Shown here in pieces: positions 16,533-24,150 of a DNA stretch of 38,417 nt (positions within the stretch are counted from its first letter, which is position 1; each line of letters opens with the position of its first letter). The DNA comes from a virus. The translations under genes and the position numbers were made by a program. The notes below the pieces were generated by a model. That model saw only the letters and a list, made by a program, of their open reading frames with translations, ran no database searches and was not told the DNA's origin. The stretch lies in IMG/VR virus record IMGVR_UViG_3300035703_000204, positions 1 through 38,417 of that record; one strand, written 5' to 3'.

Positions 16533-18769
16533 TTCCAAATCGGTCCTTTAGGTTTGGCCTTGCGTTTGGGTCTGCGTCTGCGGATTTGCTGCTGCCCAAC
16601 AGCCGCGGCATCCGGCAACTGACATCCGAGCATTCCGCCCAGCATGCCGTTACCGACAGCACAGTCCAGAAAGTGATTGTCCGGACGTTCCGGACGAAGC
16701 TCCCACGTTTCCATAGTTCGCTGGCTGCTGATGTCGTGAATGAACGAACTGAATTCACTCAGCATGTGATCCGCGTACATGGAATGTTCTCGGCCGGCGA
16801 ACAGGCTGCAGGCTCCTGGCGATTCCATTGGAATCAACAGCCTGTCACGATGGTGAGACTTCCAGTGATCGACATCGTAAATCAGATGTCGGAGCGAATC
16901 CTTTTCGCGTGGAGATCGCAGGCGCCAGAACAGGCCAGGGCGGTCCCCGTCTTTCTTCGGCAGATCGTTGATAGACATTTTCGGAGGGCGAAACGATCGG
17001 CCGTGTGTCGGAATCAATCGCGTCATGAATCCGGAGCTGCGAACCGCGGCCTTGATCGTTTCCGTCCAGTTGTTCGCGTCAACGCCTGCCACGTTCAGCT
17101 TGAGCGTGTGGCCGTCTTCGCGTTTCCAATCCTTGTTGAACAGCAGTGTTGCCAGATCTTTAATTGCAATCGTGATGCGAGCTTCAACCGTTGCGTGTTT
17201 CGGATATTGGCCGTCGAGTGTCAGCTTGATATCACTGAGCGTGTAGTACATTCGCGGCTGTCCTGGCCACGTTCCATAGGCAACAACCCAACTGGTTGAG
17301 TTCTGCGCGTGGGCACGGACTTCGTAGAACAAACATTTCTGCTGAACGTCAATGAACGCCGTCATGAATTCCGCTTCGAGCGGAACCGATTCGGCTTTCA
17401 GGTGATGGCAACGGACCGCGACTTCATCACGGTCGAGTTTCGGCCGGCCTTCAGGTTCAAAGCCTGCCGGGTTGTTCATCAGCTCCGACCAAAAGCCCTG
17501 ACGATCGCGGAAGAACCAGTCCATCGCCTGTTCCAGAGGATCGGTGAATCGGTCCGGATCGTAACCGTCTTTCCAGACGATCGTCGCTCCGTCCTTCATC
17601 GCCTTCTGGTTCTTCTTGTAGAACTTGTGGGCGGGATGAAGTTCTTCATCTCTGCGCAGACAGGATTCGCGAATCTGATTCCATTCGAACCACAGATCCA
17701 TAGCATCAGGCGTTGGCATTGAGTCCAACGCCGCATGCCGAACGCCGTGCCAGTCCGGGTGCTTGTCTCGGTCGAGAACTCGGTCGGCTACGTCGCCCGG
17801 TTCGATCACGGTCATCGTCATCAGGCAGGACCAGGCTTCCCCGGCGCCCGGAAGTCCTGGCAGAGCCGCCTGAATCACTCGCTCGCGTCGATAGCAGCTT
17901 CGTTTGCTGGCTGCACTGGCTTCGGTTTGAGGATCGTCAACCAAACCGAGTGTAGGGCGAATAACCCCGCCGTCAACGACGTGGCGAGCGCCACGAATCT
18001 TAGAGCTGAGGATACCGCCGGACCGAATGATTCCGCCACTCTGTCCAGCGACATCGCCCAAACGGAGCTCGAAGTCAGAAGCAAAGACCTTTGTGCGCTG
18101 ACCACAGCAGAGTTGAGCTTTTCCACGCTGATTGACTCCCTCAAGGTTTGCAATCGGACGGCAGATTTCCGGGAAGTCCTCCTGCAGAAGTGTGTTCGTT
18201 TCCAGTTCCGTGCGAATGTCGAGAATCATCGCCTTTGCGGCTTCGTTACTCGCTCCGATCAGCATCACGAACACGTGGTGCCTGTAAGCAATCGCCCAAA
18301 TCACCGCACGAACGCAGAGCGAGGTTTTTCCCCAGCCGCGGGGAATGCCCATGGCCAGGAGAGCACCAACCAGCACGACGATCTGAATCAGTTCGATGAG
18401 TCGCAAATGCACGGCAGACCAGTCATGACGGAAAGTGCCTGGAAAATACGTCTTCAGAAACTTGCCGAGATCTTCACGGCAGCTTTCCCGCCTGGCCGGA
18501 TCCGCAACAGGCGGAATTGCTCCGATGTCGCGGCCCTTCGCTGAAGCGTCTCGCTGCCGTTCGGCCATGTTCTGCCGATGGGATTCGTAGTTGCTGCCGG
18601 CGTAGTTGTCGGACTGCTTCGCGAGCTTCGCTGTAAGATTCTGCGCCAGATCCGAAACAACTTTGCGGGATGCCGAGCGTTTCGCACGCTTGGCGGATTT
18701 GGTACGCGACGAAGCCTTCGAAGCCGCCGATTTGCCCTGCGCCTTCTTTGTCGGTTTTGGTTTTGTCAT
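16529..18769 (-). CDS. Terminase large subunit (GpA-like)
   Basis: 746 residues. It is the packaging ATPase and nuclease. The ATPase part has a Walker A-like segment GIPRGWGKTSLC (141-152) and Walker B TLGLVDDPQTEA (272-283, D277/D278). The nuclease part has acidic strands EFMTAFIDVQQK and VAGVDANNWTETIKAA and a late DNHFLDCAVGNGMLGGM motif, as in lambda gpA-type terminases. The first 80 residues are Lys/Ser/Ala rich and may bind DNA or the small subunit. It is about 100 residues longer than typical gpA proteins because of this basic N-terminus. No small terminase subunit was recognised nearby. Confidence 0.92.
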   Translation of the reverse strand: MTKPKPTKKAQGKSAASKASSRTKSAKRAKRSASRKVVSDLAQNLTAKLAKQSDNYAGSNYESHRQNMAERQRDASAKGRDIGAIPPVADPARRESCREDLGKFLKTYFPGTFRHDWSAVHLRLIELIQIVVLVGALLAMGIPRGWGKTSLCVRAVIWAIAYRHHVFVMLIGASNEAAKAMILDIRTELETNTLLQEDFPEICRPIANLEGVNQRGKAQLCCGQRTKVFASDFELRLGDVAGQSGGIIRSGGILSSKIRGARHVVDGGVIRPTLGLVDDPQTEASAASKRSCYRRERVIQAALPGLPGAGEAWSCLMTMTVIEPGDVADRVLDRDKHPDWHGVRHAALDSMPTPDAMDLWFEWNQIRESCLRRDEELHPAHKFYKKNQKAMKDGATIVWKDGYDPDRFTDPLEQAMDWFFRDRQGFWSELMNNPAGFEPEGRPKLDRDEVAVRCHHLKAESVPLEAEFMTAFIDVQQKCLFYEVRAHAQNSTSWVVAYGTWPGQPRMYYTLSDIKLTLDGQYPKHATVEARITIAIKDLATLLFNKDWKREDGHTLKLNVAGVDANNWTETIKAAVRSSGFMTRLIPTHGRSFRPPKMSINDLPKKDGDRPGLFWRLRSPREKDSLRHLIYDVDHWKSHHRDRLLIPMESPGACSLFAGREHSMYADHMLSEFSSFIHDISSQRTMETWELRPERPDNHFLDCAVGNGMLGGMLGCQLPDAAAVGQQQIRRRRPKRKAKPKGPIWK

Positions 18770-18772
18770 GCG

Positions 18773-19084
18773 TCATGGTTGTGATTCTGAGGAAACACCG
18801 TGCCAGCGTTCCCAAAGGAAGCGAATGACGGCAATCGCAAACTGGCGAGCTGCCCAGCCGATAAACCAAACGGCAATCGGTGCCAACGCGGAAACGGCTT
18901 CGTCCGCTGATCGAAATGGAGCTTCGCTTTGCATCGCGTCAAAGAACCGGTCACAGTAGCGGCTGACTTTCTTGACCTTCGCACGATCAGTGATCGGCCG
19001 GCCGCCAGCGCCGTTACTCACTGCGAACTGCAGGACAGCTTCGTTGCGGATGTTCCACAAAGCCACCTCGCCGCGGTCTCTCAT
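18773..19084 (-). CDS. Small membrane protein upstream of terminase
   Basis: 103 residues from the ATG at 19084, overlapping the upstream stop by ATGA. The N-terminal half is charged (RDRGEVALWNIRNEAVLQFA; KVKKVSRYCDRFFDAMQ). The C-terminal half has one amphipathic/hydrophobic stretch (ALAPIAVWFIGWAARQFAIA), so it is probably membrane-attached. The place upstream of terminase would suit a small terminase subunit, but a hydrophobic segment argues against that. The product is unknown. Confidence 0.6.
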   Translation of the reverse strand: MRDRGEVALWNIRNEAVLQFAVSNGAGGRPITDRAKVKKVSRYCDRFFDAMQSEAPFRSADEAVSALAPIAVWFIGWAARQFAIAVIRFLWERWHGVSSESQP

Positions 19085-20532
19085 TTCAGTCTCACAGTCA
19101 GGTCCGGAGCGCCCGTCAGTAGCACTGTGATTTCCGACAAATCGGCCGGGTACCGAAAACCGTCGAGGCCTGCGGAATACGTAATAAGCCATTTGCTGAA
19201 CGTCGCTCTGATCGGTGGTTTGATTTCGATCTGATTGGCGGAGACAGCAAAGTTCCGCCGCGATCCTGACCAGTCCAGCCGCAGGCCTGCAGATGCAAAC
19301 TCAAGTTTCTGAGCAGACAGCAGCTTTGCCGCGTAGGCCTTCCAGGATTCCGGGGTATCGACTTCGAAGGCGAACAAAGAACCGTAGGCGATTTCTTCCG
19401 CTGGTGCTGATTCCGGCGCAGGTCCGGCAGACTCCGCGAGGTGAGCCGCAAGAACCGCCGCGATCGTGTTGGGAGTCAGCTCCGCGTTTTCCACAATTGC
19501 GTTGACTGCCGGCGAGCTGTCCAGATCGACATTAGCGAGAAACTTGCGAATCGTGTCGAGTCGAATCGCTCCGACTTCGCGGCCGGATCCAACCGATTGA
19601 ATGCCAGCTATGGATTTGTCCGGAGTCAGCAGAGGAGAACCGGACATGCCAAATTGCGGCGAGCTTATGCCTTCGCCGTCATACGAATCCAGGGCGATGC
19701 CGGCAATCTTAAACGAACTGCCTTTGTTCGGTCTGAGGCGAACCCGTTTCGGTGTTTGGCCGGACAAGTAGCCCGGAACTTCAATTGCTGATTCTGGCAG
19801 CGTCGAAAGAGCGTAGGGCGAGACCTGAACCAGATCCGGCATTGAGTACCGCAGAACACTCAGGTCTGAGGCCTTGTCGATCTTGACCAGTTCGGCGGAT
19901 ATCTTCGCGTATTCTCCGCCGCCGAAGGAACGGGGGAACTCTGCAAAGAAGGCCTCTGTTTGTTCGTGATGTGCGCAGGTCAAAATCAGGCTGTCCGAGA
20001 TTGCTACGCCCGACCAACGTGAACCGTTGGCAGACAGCCGGCAGAGTCCATCGGTCTGGACTGGCTGCAGAAGGCTTTCGGCCTTGTGATACCCTTTGAA
20101 CTTCAACACCGGCTTTCCGTCCGGTTGGCAGAACCAAACTTCTGGAGCTGCCGTGACGGTCGGCTGTGGATCCGTGTCGAGATTCACTTCGGCCACGTTG
20201 TATCCGGCATCTTTTACCGTCTGCGGGACCTTTTCGTTTTTCATGCGTTCGCACGGACCGCAGAACGACTTGAAGAAAAACGCGAAGTATCCCTGCGGTT
20301 GCGAGCTCACTGCCTGATCGAAAGTGATCACCGGCAAAGCACGTTCGGAAATCTTGTCGGGAACCGGCTGCAGGTCTACAGACTGCCGAGCTTCTTCAAT
20401 GGCCTTCAGCCGGCTGCGAGCGGCTTCCACGTCATCGCCGTGAGCGATCGCCGCGGAGGCCAGCACGACACAAGCCGCGAAGAACAGCAGAAGCCTGTCT
20501 GAATGGAATGGCCGCATCTGTAGAGTTTGCAT
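19081..20532 (-). CDS. Exported thioredoxin-trypsin fusion protein
   Basis: 483 residues. The N-terminus DRLLLFFAACVVLASAAIAH is a likely signal peptide. Residues about 60-160 form a thioredoxin-like domain with the redox motif FCGPCERMK (C91, C94). Residues about 170-330 form a trypsin-like serine protease: LTCAHHEQ with H188, SDLSVLRY with D223 and GMSGSPLLT with S297. The C-terminal about 150 residues have no clear match. The ATG at 20532 is chosen over an upstream TTG at 20547. Phage proteins combining both domains are not familiar to me. It would act outside the cytoplasm, possibly on envelope proteins or disulfide-bonded targets during lysis or host modification. The gene is coupled to the downstream small membrane gene (ATGA). 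Confidence 0.8.
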   Translation of the reverse strand: MQTLQMRPFHSDRLLLFFAACVVLASAAIAHGDDVEAARSRLKAIEEARQSVDLQPVPDKISERALPVITFDQAVSSQPQGYFAFFFKSFCGPCERMKNEKVPQTVKDAGYNVAEVNLDTDPQPTVTAAPEVWFCQPDGKPVLKFKGYHKAESLLQPVQTDGLCRLSANGSRWSGVAISDSLILTCAHHEQTEAFFAEFPRSFGGGEYAKISAELVKIDKASDLSVLRYSMPDLVQVSPYALSTLPESAIEVPGYLSGQTPKRVRLRPNKGSSFKIAGIALDSYDGEGISSPQFGMSGSPLLTPDKSIAGIQSVGSGREVGAIRLDTIRKFLANVDLDSSPAVNAIVENAELTPNTIAAVLAAHLAESAGPAPESAPAEEIAYGSLFAFEVDTPESWKAYAAKLLSAQKLEFASAGLRLDWSGSRRNFAVSANQIEIKPPIRATFSKWLITYSAGLDGFRYPADLSEITVLLTGAPDLTVRLK

Positions 20533-20543
20533 TGTGGTTCCAA

Positions 20544-21392
20544 TCAATTGAGTTTGACGAATCGCCGAACTGCCCTTTGTTTCGGCTTATCACCGGGTGC
20601 CAGAGTGATGTCACTCACACCGACGTCCACATAGGCCGGATCCTGATCCTGTGCTTCGATGAACTCGCGCGAGTGGAAGCTGAAACCGTTGCGGCCCCAG
20701 CTTTTGAAATGGCTGTTGGCTTCCACCAAAAACACTTCGCCGCGAATCGTGATCCAATCCACATAAGCGCGAGCGTGATAGGATCCTCTTGCCCGCGTTG
20801 TGCGTTGGAACTTTCTGCAGATGCCTTCTCTGTCAGGCCTCCAATTGCCCCAGGAACCGCCGTTGACGATCGCGCCTTGATTGGCCTGCAGGAAATTCAG
20901 CTTTGCCTGCCATCCGGGAAGCCGAGCGGAATAGCCTATCTTTCGCTGTGCTGCGATCGCCGCGGCTTCGCGTGGATACCTGAATCGATAGTTGTTTCGC
21001 GGATAGGGGTGTTCGAGCTTGCCGTCGTTTTCGATGTCCTGCACAAGCAGACCGAAACGTTTTCCGGCTTCGACAACGCCGCGAATTGAAACGCCGCTGT
21101 CCGTCTTGCGGCCGTCGATCTCCTGGCCTTTGATGTAGGACCAATGCGGATTGAACTCGCGGAAGTCACCGGTCTGAAGCCACCAGGAAACCTGAGTTGC
21201 ATGAACCAGGCCAAACCCACCGCAGGAGTTCATACTGTACTGATCTTCGCGGGTCATCAAATCCATGATGCCGCGAGTTTCAGGAATCTCACCACTGCAG
21301 ACGAACTGCGAAAAGTCGTAGTCGATGCAATGAGCGTAAAGCCGGCCACGGTCTTCGAAGGCCGGATCGTATCCCGTGAAGATCTCACTCAT
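20544..21392 (-). CDS. Papain-like (C1) cysteine peptidase
   Basis: 282 residues from ATG at 21392, which overlaps the upstream stop by eight bases and follows GGAAGG. The catalytic layout is that of C1 peptidases: Q51 and C57 at papain-like spacing in DQYSMNSCGGFGLVHATQV, H206 in SYHARAYVDW, and N226 in the block EANSHFKSWGRNGF, matching the papain pattern N-S-x-W-G-x-G/N-G-Y/F. No signal peptide is seen. It lies between a membrane protein/holin-like pair and the thioredoxin-trypsin gene, a spot that could suit an endolysin, but peptidases of this family cleave proteins rather than peptidoglycan. It might degrade a protein-rich cell envelope, or process virion proteins. Confidence 0.82.
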   Translation of the reverse strand: MSEIFTGYDPAFEDRGRLYAHCIDYDFSQFVCSGEIPETRGIMDLMTREDQYSMNSCGGFGLVHATQVSWWLQTGDFREFNPHWSYIKGQEIDGRKTDSGVSIRGVVEAGKRFGLLVQDIENDGKLEHPYPRNNYRFRYPREAAAIAAQRKIGYSARLPGWQAKLNFLQANQGAIVNGGSWGNWRPDREGICRKFQRTTRARGSYHARAYVDWITIRGEVFLVEANSHFKSWGRNGFSFHSREFIEAQDQDPAYVDVGVSDITLAPGDKPKQRAVRRFVKLN

Positions 21393-21876
21393 TGAGTTCG
21401 CCCTTCCTGAGCTTTGCGGCAAACTCAGACACGCGATTCGCCTTGATGGCATCCGCAAGCAGCTCCGTCACCGGAACGAAACTGGCTTGAATCACGTCCT
21501 GAATCTTGTCGTTAATGGCGTCTTCTTTGGCCTGATCAGAGTCGAACCGCTGCGAAGCAAAAGCCTCGAGTTCATCGGCCAGCAAAGCCCGCCCGGCTGT
21601 TCCACACTGGCTGAACAGGTCCGGTTGCTGCTGAGGAATGTCAGGCAGCACAGGTTTAACCGCGCTGCCGGGAAAGAGCATGGGGCCCAACAGAATCGCG
21701 ATCGCCAGCAAAGGCCAACTGCTGAGAACGGTCGTTTTCCGTTCGACGTCTGGCCAAATCCGAGCATAAGTATTTCGGGCGAAATGTACGGCCGCCGGAC
21801 CGAAGGCCTTTGCAGCCCAGATCAGAGCGACAATCACGGCGCCGACAACTCGCCAGTTGGCTTTCAGAAGGTCCAT
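21385..21876 (-). CDS. Membrane protein with two hydrophobic segments
   Basis: 163 residues from ATG at 21876 (TGAGGA ribosome-binding site); an upstream in-frame start at 21948 is less likely. Two hydrophobic segments, WRVVGAVIVALIWAAKAFG and WPLLAIAILLGPMLFPG, are followed by a soluble acidic/helical tail (AGRALLADELEAFASQRF ... LRKGELNE). Location between the holin-like gene and the papain-like peptidase suggests a lysis accessory or membrane anchor. It contains a ParB-site-like palindrome at 21772-21785. Confidence 0.65.
   Translation of the reverse strand: MDLLKANWRVVGAVIVALIWAAKAFGPAAVHFARNTYARIWPDVERKTTVLSSWPLLAIAILLGPMLFPGSAVKPVLPDIPQQQPDLFSQCGTAGRALLADELEAFASQRFDSDQAKEDAINDKIQDVIQASFVPVTELLADAIKANRVSEFAAKLRKGELNE
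21772..21785. promoter_or_regulatory. Dispersed palindrome, ParB-site-like (copy 3)
   Basis: ATTTCGGGCGAAAT within the membrane protein gene; on the minus strand it reads ACATTTCGCCCGAAAT, identical to copy 4 in its core. Confidence 0.45.
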
Positions 21877-21916
21877 CGCGGATTCCTCAATGATTTGTGA
21901 ACGACAACCAGCACAA

Positions 21917-22090
21917 TCAGGTGGCTGCGTCTCTGGCAAAGATTCCAATTCCCAGCAGCCCGAGAGCTTCGACGATTCGCATCCAGTCGGGCATCGTGTT
22001 CACGTCCGTGTCGAGCAACGTCGCAGCTTGAGCAAGCAGCAGACTCACACCAGTGACAACGCCGAACGCTGTGGTTTTCCAGTTTCGCAT
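21917..22090 (-). CDS. Holin-like small membrane protein
   Basis: 57 residues, starting with ATG at 22090 and ending at the TGA at 21919-21917. The first half (WKTTAFGVVTGVSLLLAQAA) and the last (VEALGLLGIGIFARDA) form two hydrophobic segments separated by a DTDVNTMPDWMRI turn. The pattern, starting 'NWKTT..G' and ending 'G..FARDA', is common among very small phage holin-like proteins. It lies just upstream of the membrane protein and the papain-like peptidase, as a holin would in a lysis cassette. Confidence 0.72.
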   Translation of the reverse strand: MRNWKTTAFGVVTGVSLLLAQAATLLDTDVNTMPDWMRIVEALGLLGIGIFARDAAT

Positions 22091-22100
22091 GATTCGTTTC

Positions 22101-22652
22101 CTAGTTGCCGAGCAATCTTTGAAGCAGGTTCCACCCTTTGCGGACTCGCCAAACTTGCCCGTCGATTCTGAGCTCTGCGATGTGGTCGAGTCTGTAGTCT
22201 CGGAGGATCACTTCGCGATTGAGCTTCTGCCGTTTATTTTTTCGGACTGGTGCCAGATACGGGCTAATCAGATCCGGAGGAATGATTTCGTGTGTGTGGA
22301 TGTCGCGAATCTGCGAGCGTCTGGCCTGCAGTTTGAGTTCGAGATAGAAGTCGTCGCCGTATTCCACGACGGGTGTTTTGTAAATCCGTTCGCCCCACGC
22401 GCGAGGCAGTGATTCGAACGTTGGTTTCTTGTCTTCGCGGACTCGTTGAGCGTTCACCGCCTTCGCGTATCGAAAGCCGACGAACGCCGTTAGCTCACTG
22501 ATCTTGAGAACGTGCCCGTAATACGGGTTGTTCTTCTTTTGCATGTCCGGCACTGTCACCGTCGTCATGCCGACCGGCTGCGATTTGCCAACCTTCAGCA
22601 ATCGATTCTTGAGCTGAGGCAGTGTCAGAGATAGGCAGGTCTTATCACTCAC
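22101..22652 (-). CDS. Unknown protein, first gene of the late run
   Basis: 183 residues from GTG at 22652 with a GGGGCGG segment upstream; a GTG at 22697 would add 15 residues but lies inside a 12-bp inverted repeat and is disfavoured. The protein is basic and mixed alpha/beta, with LSLTLPQLKNRLLKVGKSQP near the N-terminus and RVRKGWNLLQRLLGN at the end. It is the first gene of the leftward late run and the family is not recognised. It starts opposite a plus-strand gene, so the gap at 22653-22785 should hold a divergent control region. Confidence 0.6.
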   Translation of the reverse strand: MSDKTCLSLTLPQLKNRLLKVGKSQPVGMTTVTVPDMQKKNNPYYGHVLKISELTAFVGFRYAKAVNAQRVREDKKPTFESLPRAWGERIYKTPVVEYGDDFYLELKLQARRSQIRDIHTHEIIPPDLISPYLAPVRKNKRQKLNREVILRDYRLDHIAELRIDGQVWRVRKGWNLLQRLLGN

Positions 22653-22677
22653 AGGTCCGCCCCGTAAGATGCCGGGT

Positions 22678-22719
22678 GAACGCAGGCGGCTGCCCACAAA
22701 GACAAATCCGCCTGCGTTC
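22678..22719. promoter_or_regulatory. 12-bp inverted repeat in divergent control region
   Basis: GAACGCAGGCGG at 22678-22689 and its perfect inverse CCGCCTGCGTTC at 22708-22719 are separated by 18 bases. The hairpin lies in the leader of the leftward transcript, between the gene starts at 22652 and 22786. It could be a regulatory RNA hairpin or an operator. Confidence 0.5.
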
Positions 22720-22743
22720 GCCGCGTCTCACGTGAAGGCTTTT

Positions 22744-22757
22744 GCAGTCTAGACTGC
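22744..22757. promoter_or_regulatory. 14-bp perfect palindrome, operator candidate
   Basis: GCAGTCTAGACTGC is fully symmetric and lies in the 133-base gap between divergent genes (22652 leftward, 22786 rightward). Such a palindrome suits a dimeric regulator. Confidence 0.45.
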
Positions 22758-22785
22758 GCACACCGCAAGCCCTGAGGCGCAAAAA

Positions 22786-23052
22786 ATGGTGAACCGATCC
22801 GACCGAGCGACGAACGGAAGCACAGACTTGACTGAGATTTTCCCCAAGGATGAGGGGCGAACGGAAACACTCGGACTGAATGTTCCGCCCAGTGTCGCCG
22901 CCGCCATTCGCCGAACCGGCAATCGACGAAGCTCCATCAGCACAGAGCTTCTGCGGATCATCGACTTAGGAAAACTTCGGGCCCTACTCGCCGAAGACGC
23001 CGCGCACATGGCGAAGTGTGACTCTGCAAACGAGGCAGGCGCAAATAAATAA
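22786..23052 (+). CDS. Small DNA-binding-like protein (RHH type, putative)
   Basis: 88 residues from ATG at 22786, with a GAGGCG segment upstream. The central part (LGLNVPPSVAAAIRRTGNRR then SSISTELLRIIDLGKLRA) has the pattern strand-helix-helix seen in ribbon-helix-helix repressors. A hydrophilic head and tail flank it. Divergent placement from the first gene of the late run makes it a candidate regulator of late gene expression. The assignment is by pattern only. The segment 23053-23126 between this gene and the next one on the minus strand holds nothing recognisable. Confidence 0.5.
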   Translation: MVNRSDRATNGSTDLTEIFPKDEGRTETLGLNVPPSVAAAIRRTGNRRSSISTELLRIIDLGKLRALLAEDAAHMAKCDSANEAGANK

Positions 23053-23126
23053 ACTGTGTCTTCAGGTTTGACTCCTACCGATGGGGACAAGAATCCCAGG
23101 ACGCAGGAAGGACCCAGACAGGGGGC

Positions 23127-23387
23127 CTAGTCACAGAGCACAACGCAGCTCCAGTCGCCGCGGTCTTCAATGCGGATGATTCCTTTGCCCCTCAATGAAC
23201 CAATGGTGTCCATCGTGATCGCTCGCATGTCGAGTGATCGGCCGGCACTCTGATACCAGAGCCATGGTCCCATGCCGAGCACCTGCCCTTCAGATCCACG
23301 CCGCAATGCTGCCTTGAGAACGTTGCCTGCCTTGAGTCTGGCCACCACTACATGCTGGTGTTTGCTGAGCTTGGTTCGTTGGGCCAT
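23127..23387 (-). CDS. Small unknown protein on minus strand
   Basis: 86 residues from ATG at 23387, with a weak GAG site. It has a basic helical start (QRTKLSKHQHVVVARLKAGN) and a compact fold ending in IGSLRGKGIIRIEDRGDW, which could be a small winged-helix or DNA-binding protein. It stands alone between two plus-strand genes and starts 37 bases before the next gene on the other strand, so they share a control region. Function unknown. Confidence 0.5.
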   Translation of the reverse strand: MAQRTKLSKHQHVVVARLKAGNVLKAALRRGSEGQVLGMGPWLWYQSAGRSLDMRAITMDTIGSLRGKGIIRIEDRGDWSCVVLCD

Positions 23388-23423
23388 GGATCTCGTATCC
23401 GCTGCTTGAGGTTGTGACAAGCC

Positions 23424-23606
23424 ATGAGTTCCGAACAGCCTAACGACAAGCAGGCACCAGAGAGCCTGTTCGAGTTCTATGAACGGCAGTACGGATTGCC
23501 AGCCGACGAAATGCGGTCCGGCTGCAGAAACTGGTTAATCATTTTTGCAATCGCCTCGACCGTCTTGGCAGTTGCTTGTTGGTCTATCTGGAAGCAACTG
23601 AGCTGA
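23424..23606 (+). CDS. Small single-span membrane protein
   Basis: 60 residues. The first half is charged and soluble (NDKQAPESLFEFYERQYGL). The C-terminus is one hydrophobic span (WLIIFAIASTVLAVACWSIW). It lies just upstream of the repressor gene, a spot often used by superinfection-exclusion or other moron proteins, but no such function can be shown. Confidence 0.6.
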   Translation: MSSEQPNDKQAPESLFEFYERQYGLPADEMRSGCRNWLIIFAIASTVLAVACWSIWKQLS

Positions 23607-23632
23607 AAGATAGCACGTTGCACTCTTAGTGC

Positions 23633-23644
23633 CAAATTTGTAAC
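23633..23644. promoter_or_regulatory. Operator candidate upstream of repressor
   Basis: CAAATTTGTAAC is the exact inverse of GTTACAAATTTG at 23908-23919. It sits nine bases upstream of the repressor start, suitable for autoregulation. Confidence 0.6.
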
Positions 23645-23652
23645 CTGCGGAG

Positions 23653-23904
23653 ATGAACCAGATGATCGACAAAGATGATTTGAAGATTAGACGTCACCTC
23701 AAGACGTTTATGGCTGAACGCCTTGAATCGCTAGAGATGTCCGAGGCAGATTTGGCACGCGCAACTGGCGACAGCAAAACGCAGATTGGCCGCGTGGCAA
23801 AAGGTCTCAGCACACCATCAGTTGCGTTTGCCTCAAGGATCGCAAAGGCTTTGCAAACTTCTCTTGATGAGTTGTGTGGCATTGCTGAATCTGTGACTTC
23901 CTGA
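23653..23904 (+). CDS. Cro/CI-type helix-turn-helix repressor
   Basis: 83 residues with an HTH_3-type domain: MSEADLARATGDSKTQIGRV is the helix-turn-helix and SVAFASRIAKALQTSLDELC the following helix. No C-terminal dimer or cleavage domain is present, so it is a short Cro- or CI-like protein. The ATG at 23653 directly follows GGAG; a second ATG at 23662 (residue 4) has better spacing. Matching operator-like sites flank the gene on both sides (23633-23644, 23906-23923, 23941-23958). This layout suggests it controls its own expression and that of a rightward transcript, and so could govern lysogeny. Confidence 0.8.
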   Translation: MNQMIDKDDLKIRRHLKTFMAERLESLEMSEADLARATGDSKTQIGRVAKGLSTPSVAFASRIAKALQTSLDELCGIAESVTS

Positions 23905-23905
23905 A

Positions 23906-23923
23906 AAGTTACAAATTTGTTCC
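23906..23923. promoter_or_regulatory. Operator candidate downstream of repressor (O1)
   Basis: AAGTTACAAATTTGTTCC just after the repressor stop; core GTTACAAATTTG is the inverse of the upstream site. Confidence 0.6.
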
Positions 23924-23940
23924 TCAAGCTATTGCAAGAC

Positions 23941-23958
23941 AAGTTACATATTCGTTAC
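23941..23958. promoter_or_regulatory. Operator candidate downstream of repressor (O2)
   Basis: AAGTTACATATTCGTTAC matches the previous site at 15 of 18 positions, 35 bases further on, in direct orientation. Confidence 0.55.
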
Positions 23959-23999
23959 TGTCCCTCCCGTCGCATCTGACGGGACGTTGAACACAACAC

Positions 24000-24039
24000 A
24001 ACAGCCCGCTGATTCGACTTGGATCAGCGGGCTGTTTTT
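24000..24039 (+). terminator. Intrinsic terminator 1 after repressor
   Basis: A perfect stem (CAGCCCGCTGAT / ATCAGCGGGCTG, extended by AA/TT) around a nine-base loop is followed by TTTTTGTTT. It should stop rightward transcripts before the integrase region. Confidence 0.9.
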
Positions 24040-24080
24040 GTTTGGTGGCAAGCGCACACCAAAGACCGAAGCTGATGACG

Positions 24081-24122
24081 GGGTGCCTGTTCCATTGCAG
24101 CGGGAACAGGCACCCGTTTTTT
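24081..24122 (+). terminator. Intrinsic terminator 2
   Basis: A 13-bp perfect stem (GGGTGCCTGTTCC / GGAACAGGCACCC) around a nine-base loop is followed by GTTTTTTC, only 40 bases after terminator 1. Tandem strong terminators insulate the repressor unit from the next genes. Confidence 0.88.
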
Positions 24123-24150
24123 CTCATCAGTCTTTGAGTGAGTAACTTCG

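Noticed and set aside
18773-19084. Small terminase subunit upstream of the large subunit
   Set aside because: The protein has a hydrophobic membrane-type segment and no helix-turn-helix, so position alone is not enough.
23053-23126. tRNA-like T-arm (GGTTTGACTCC) as a possible att site or tRNA remnant
   Set aside because: Only the T-loop-like string matches; acceptor and anticodon arms cannot be formed around it.
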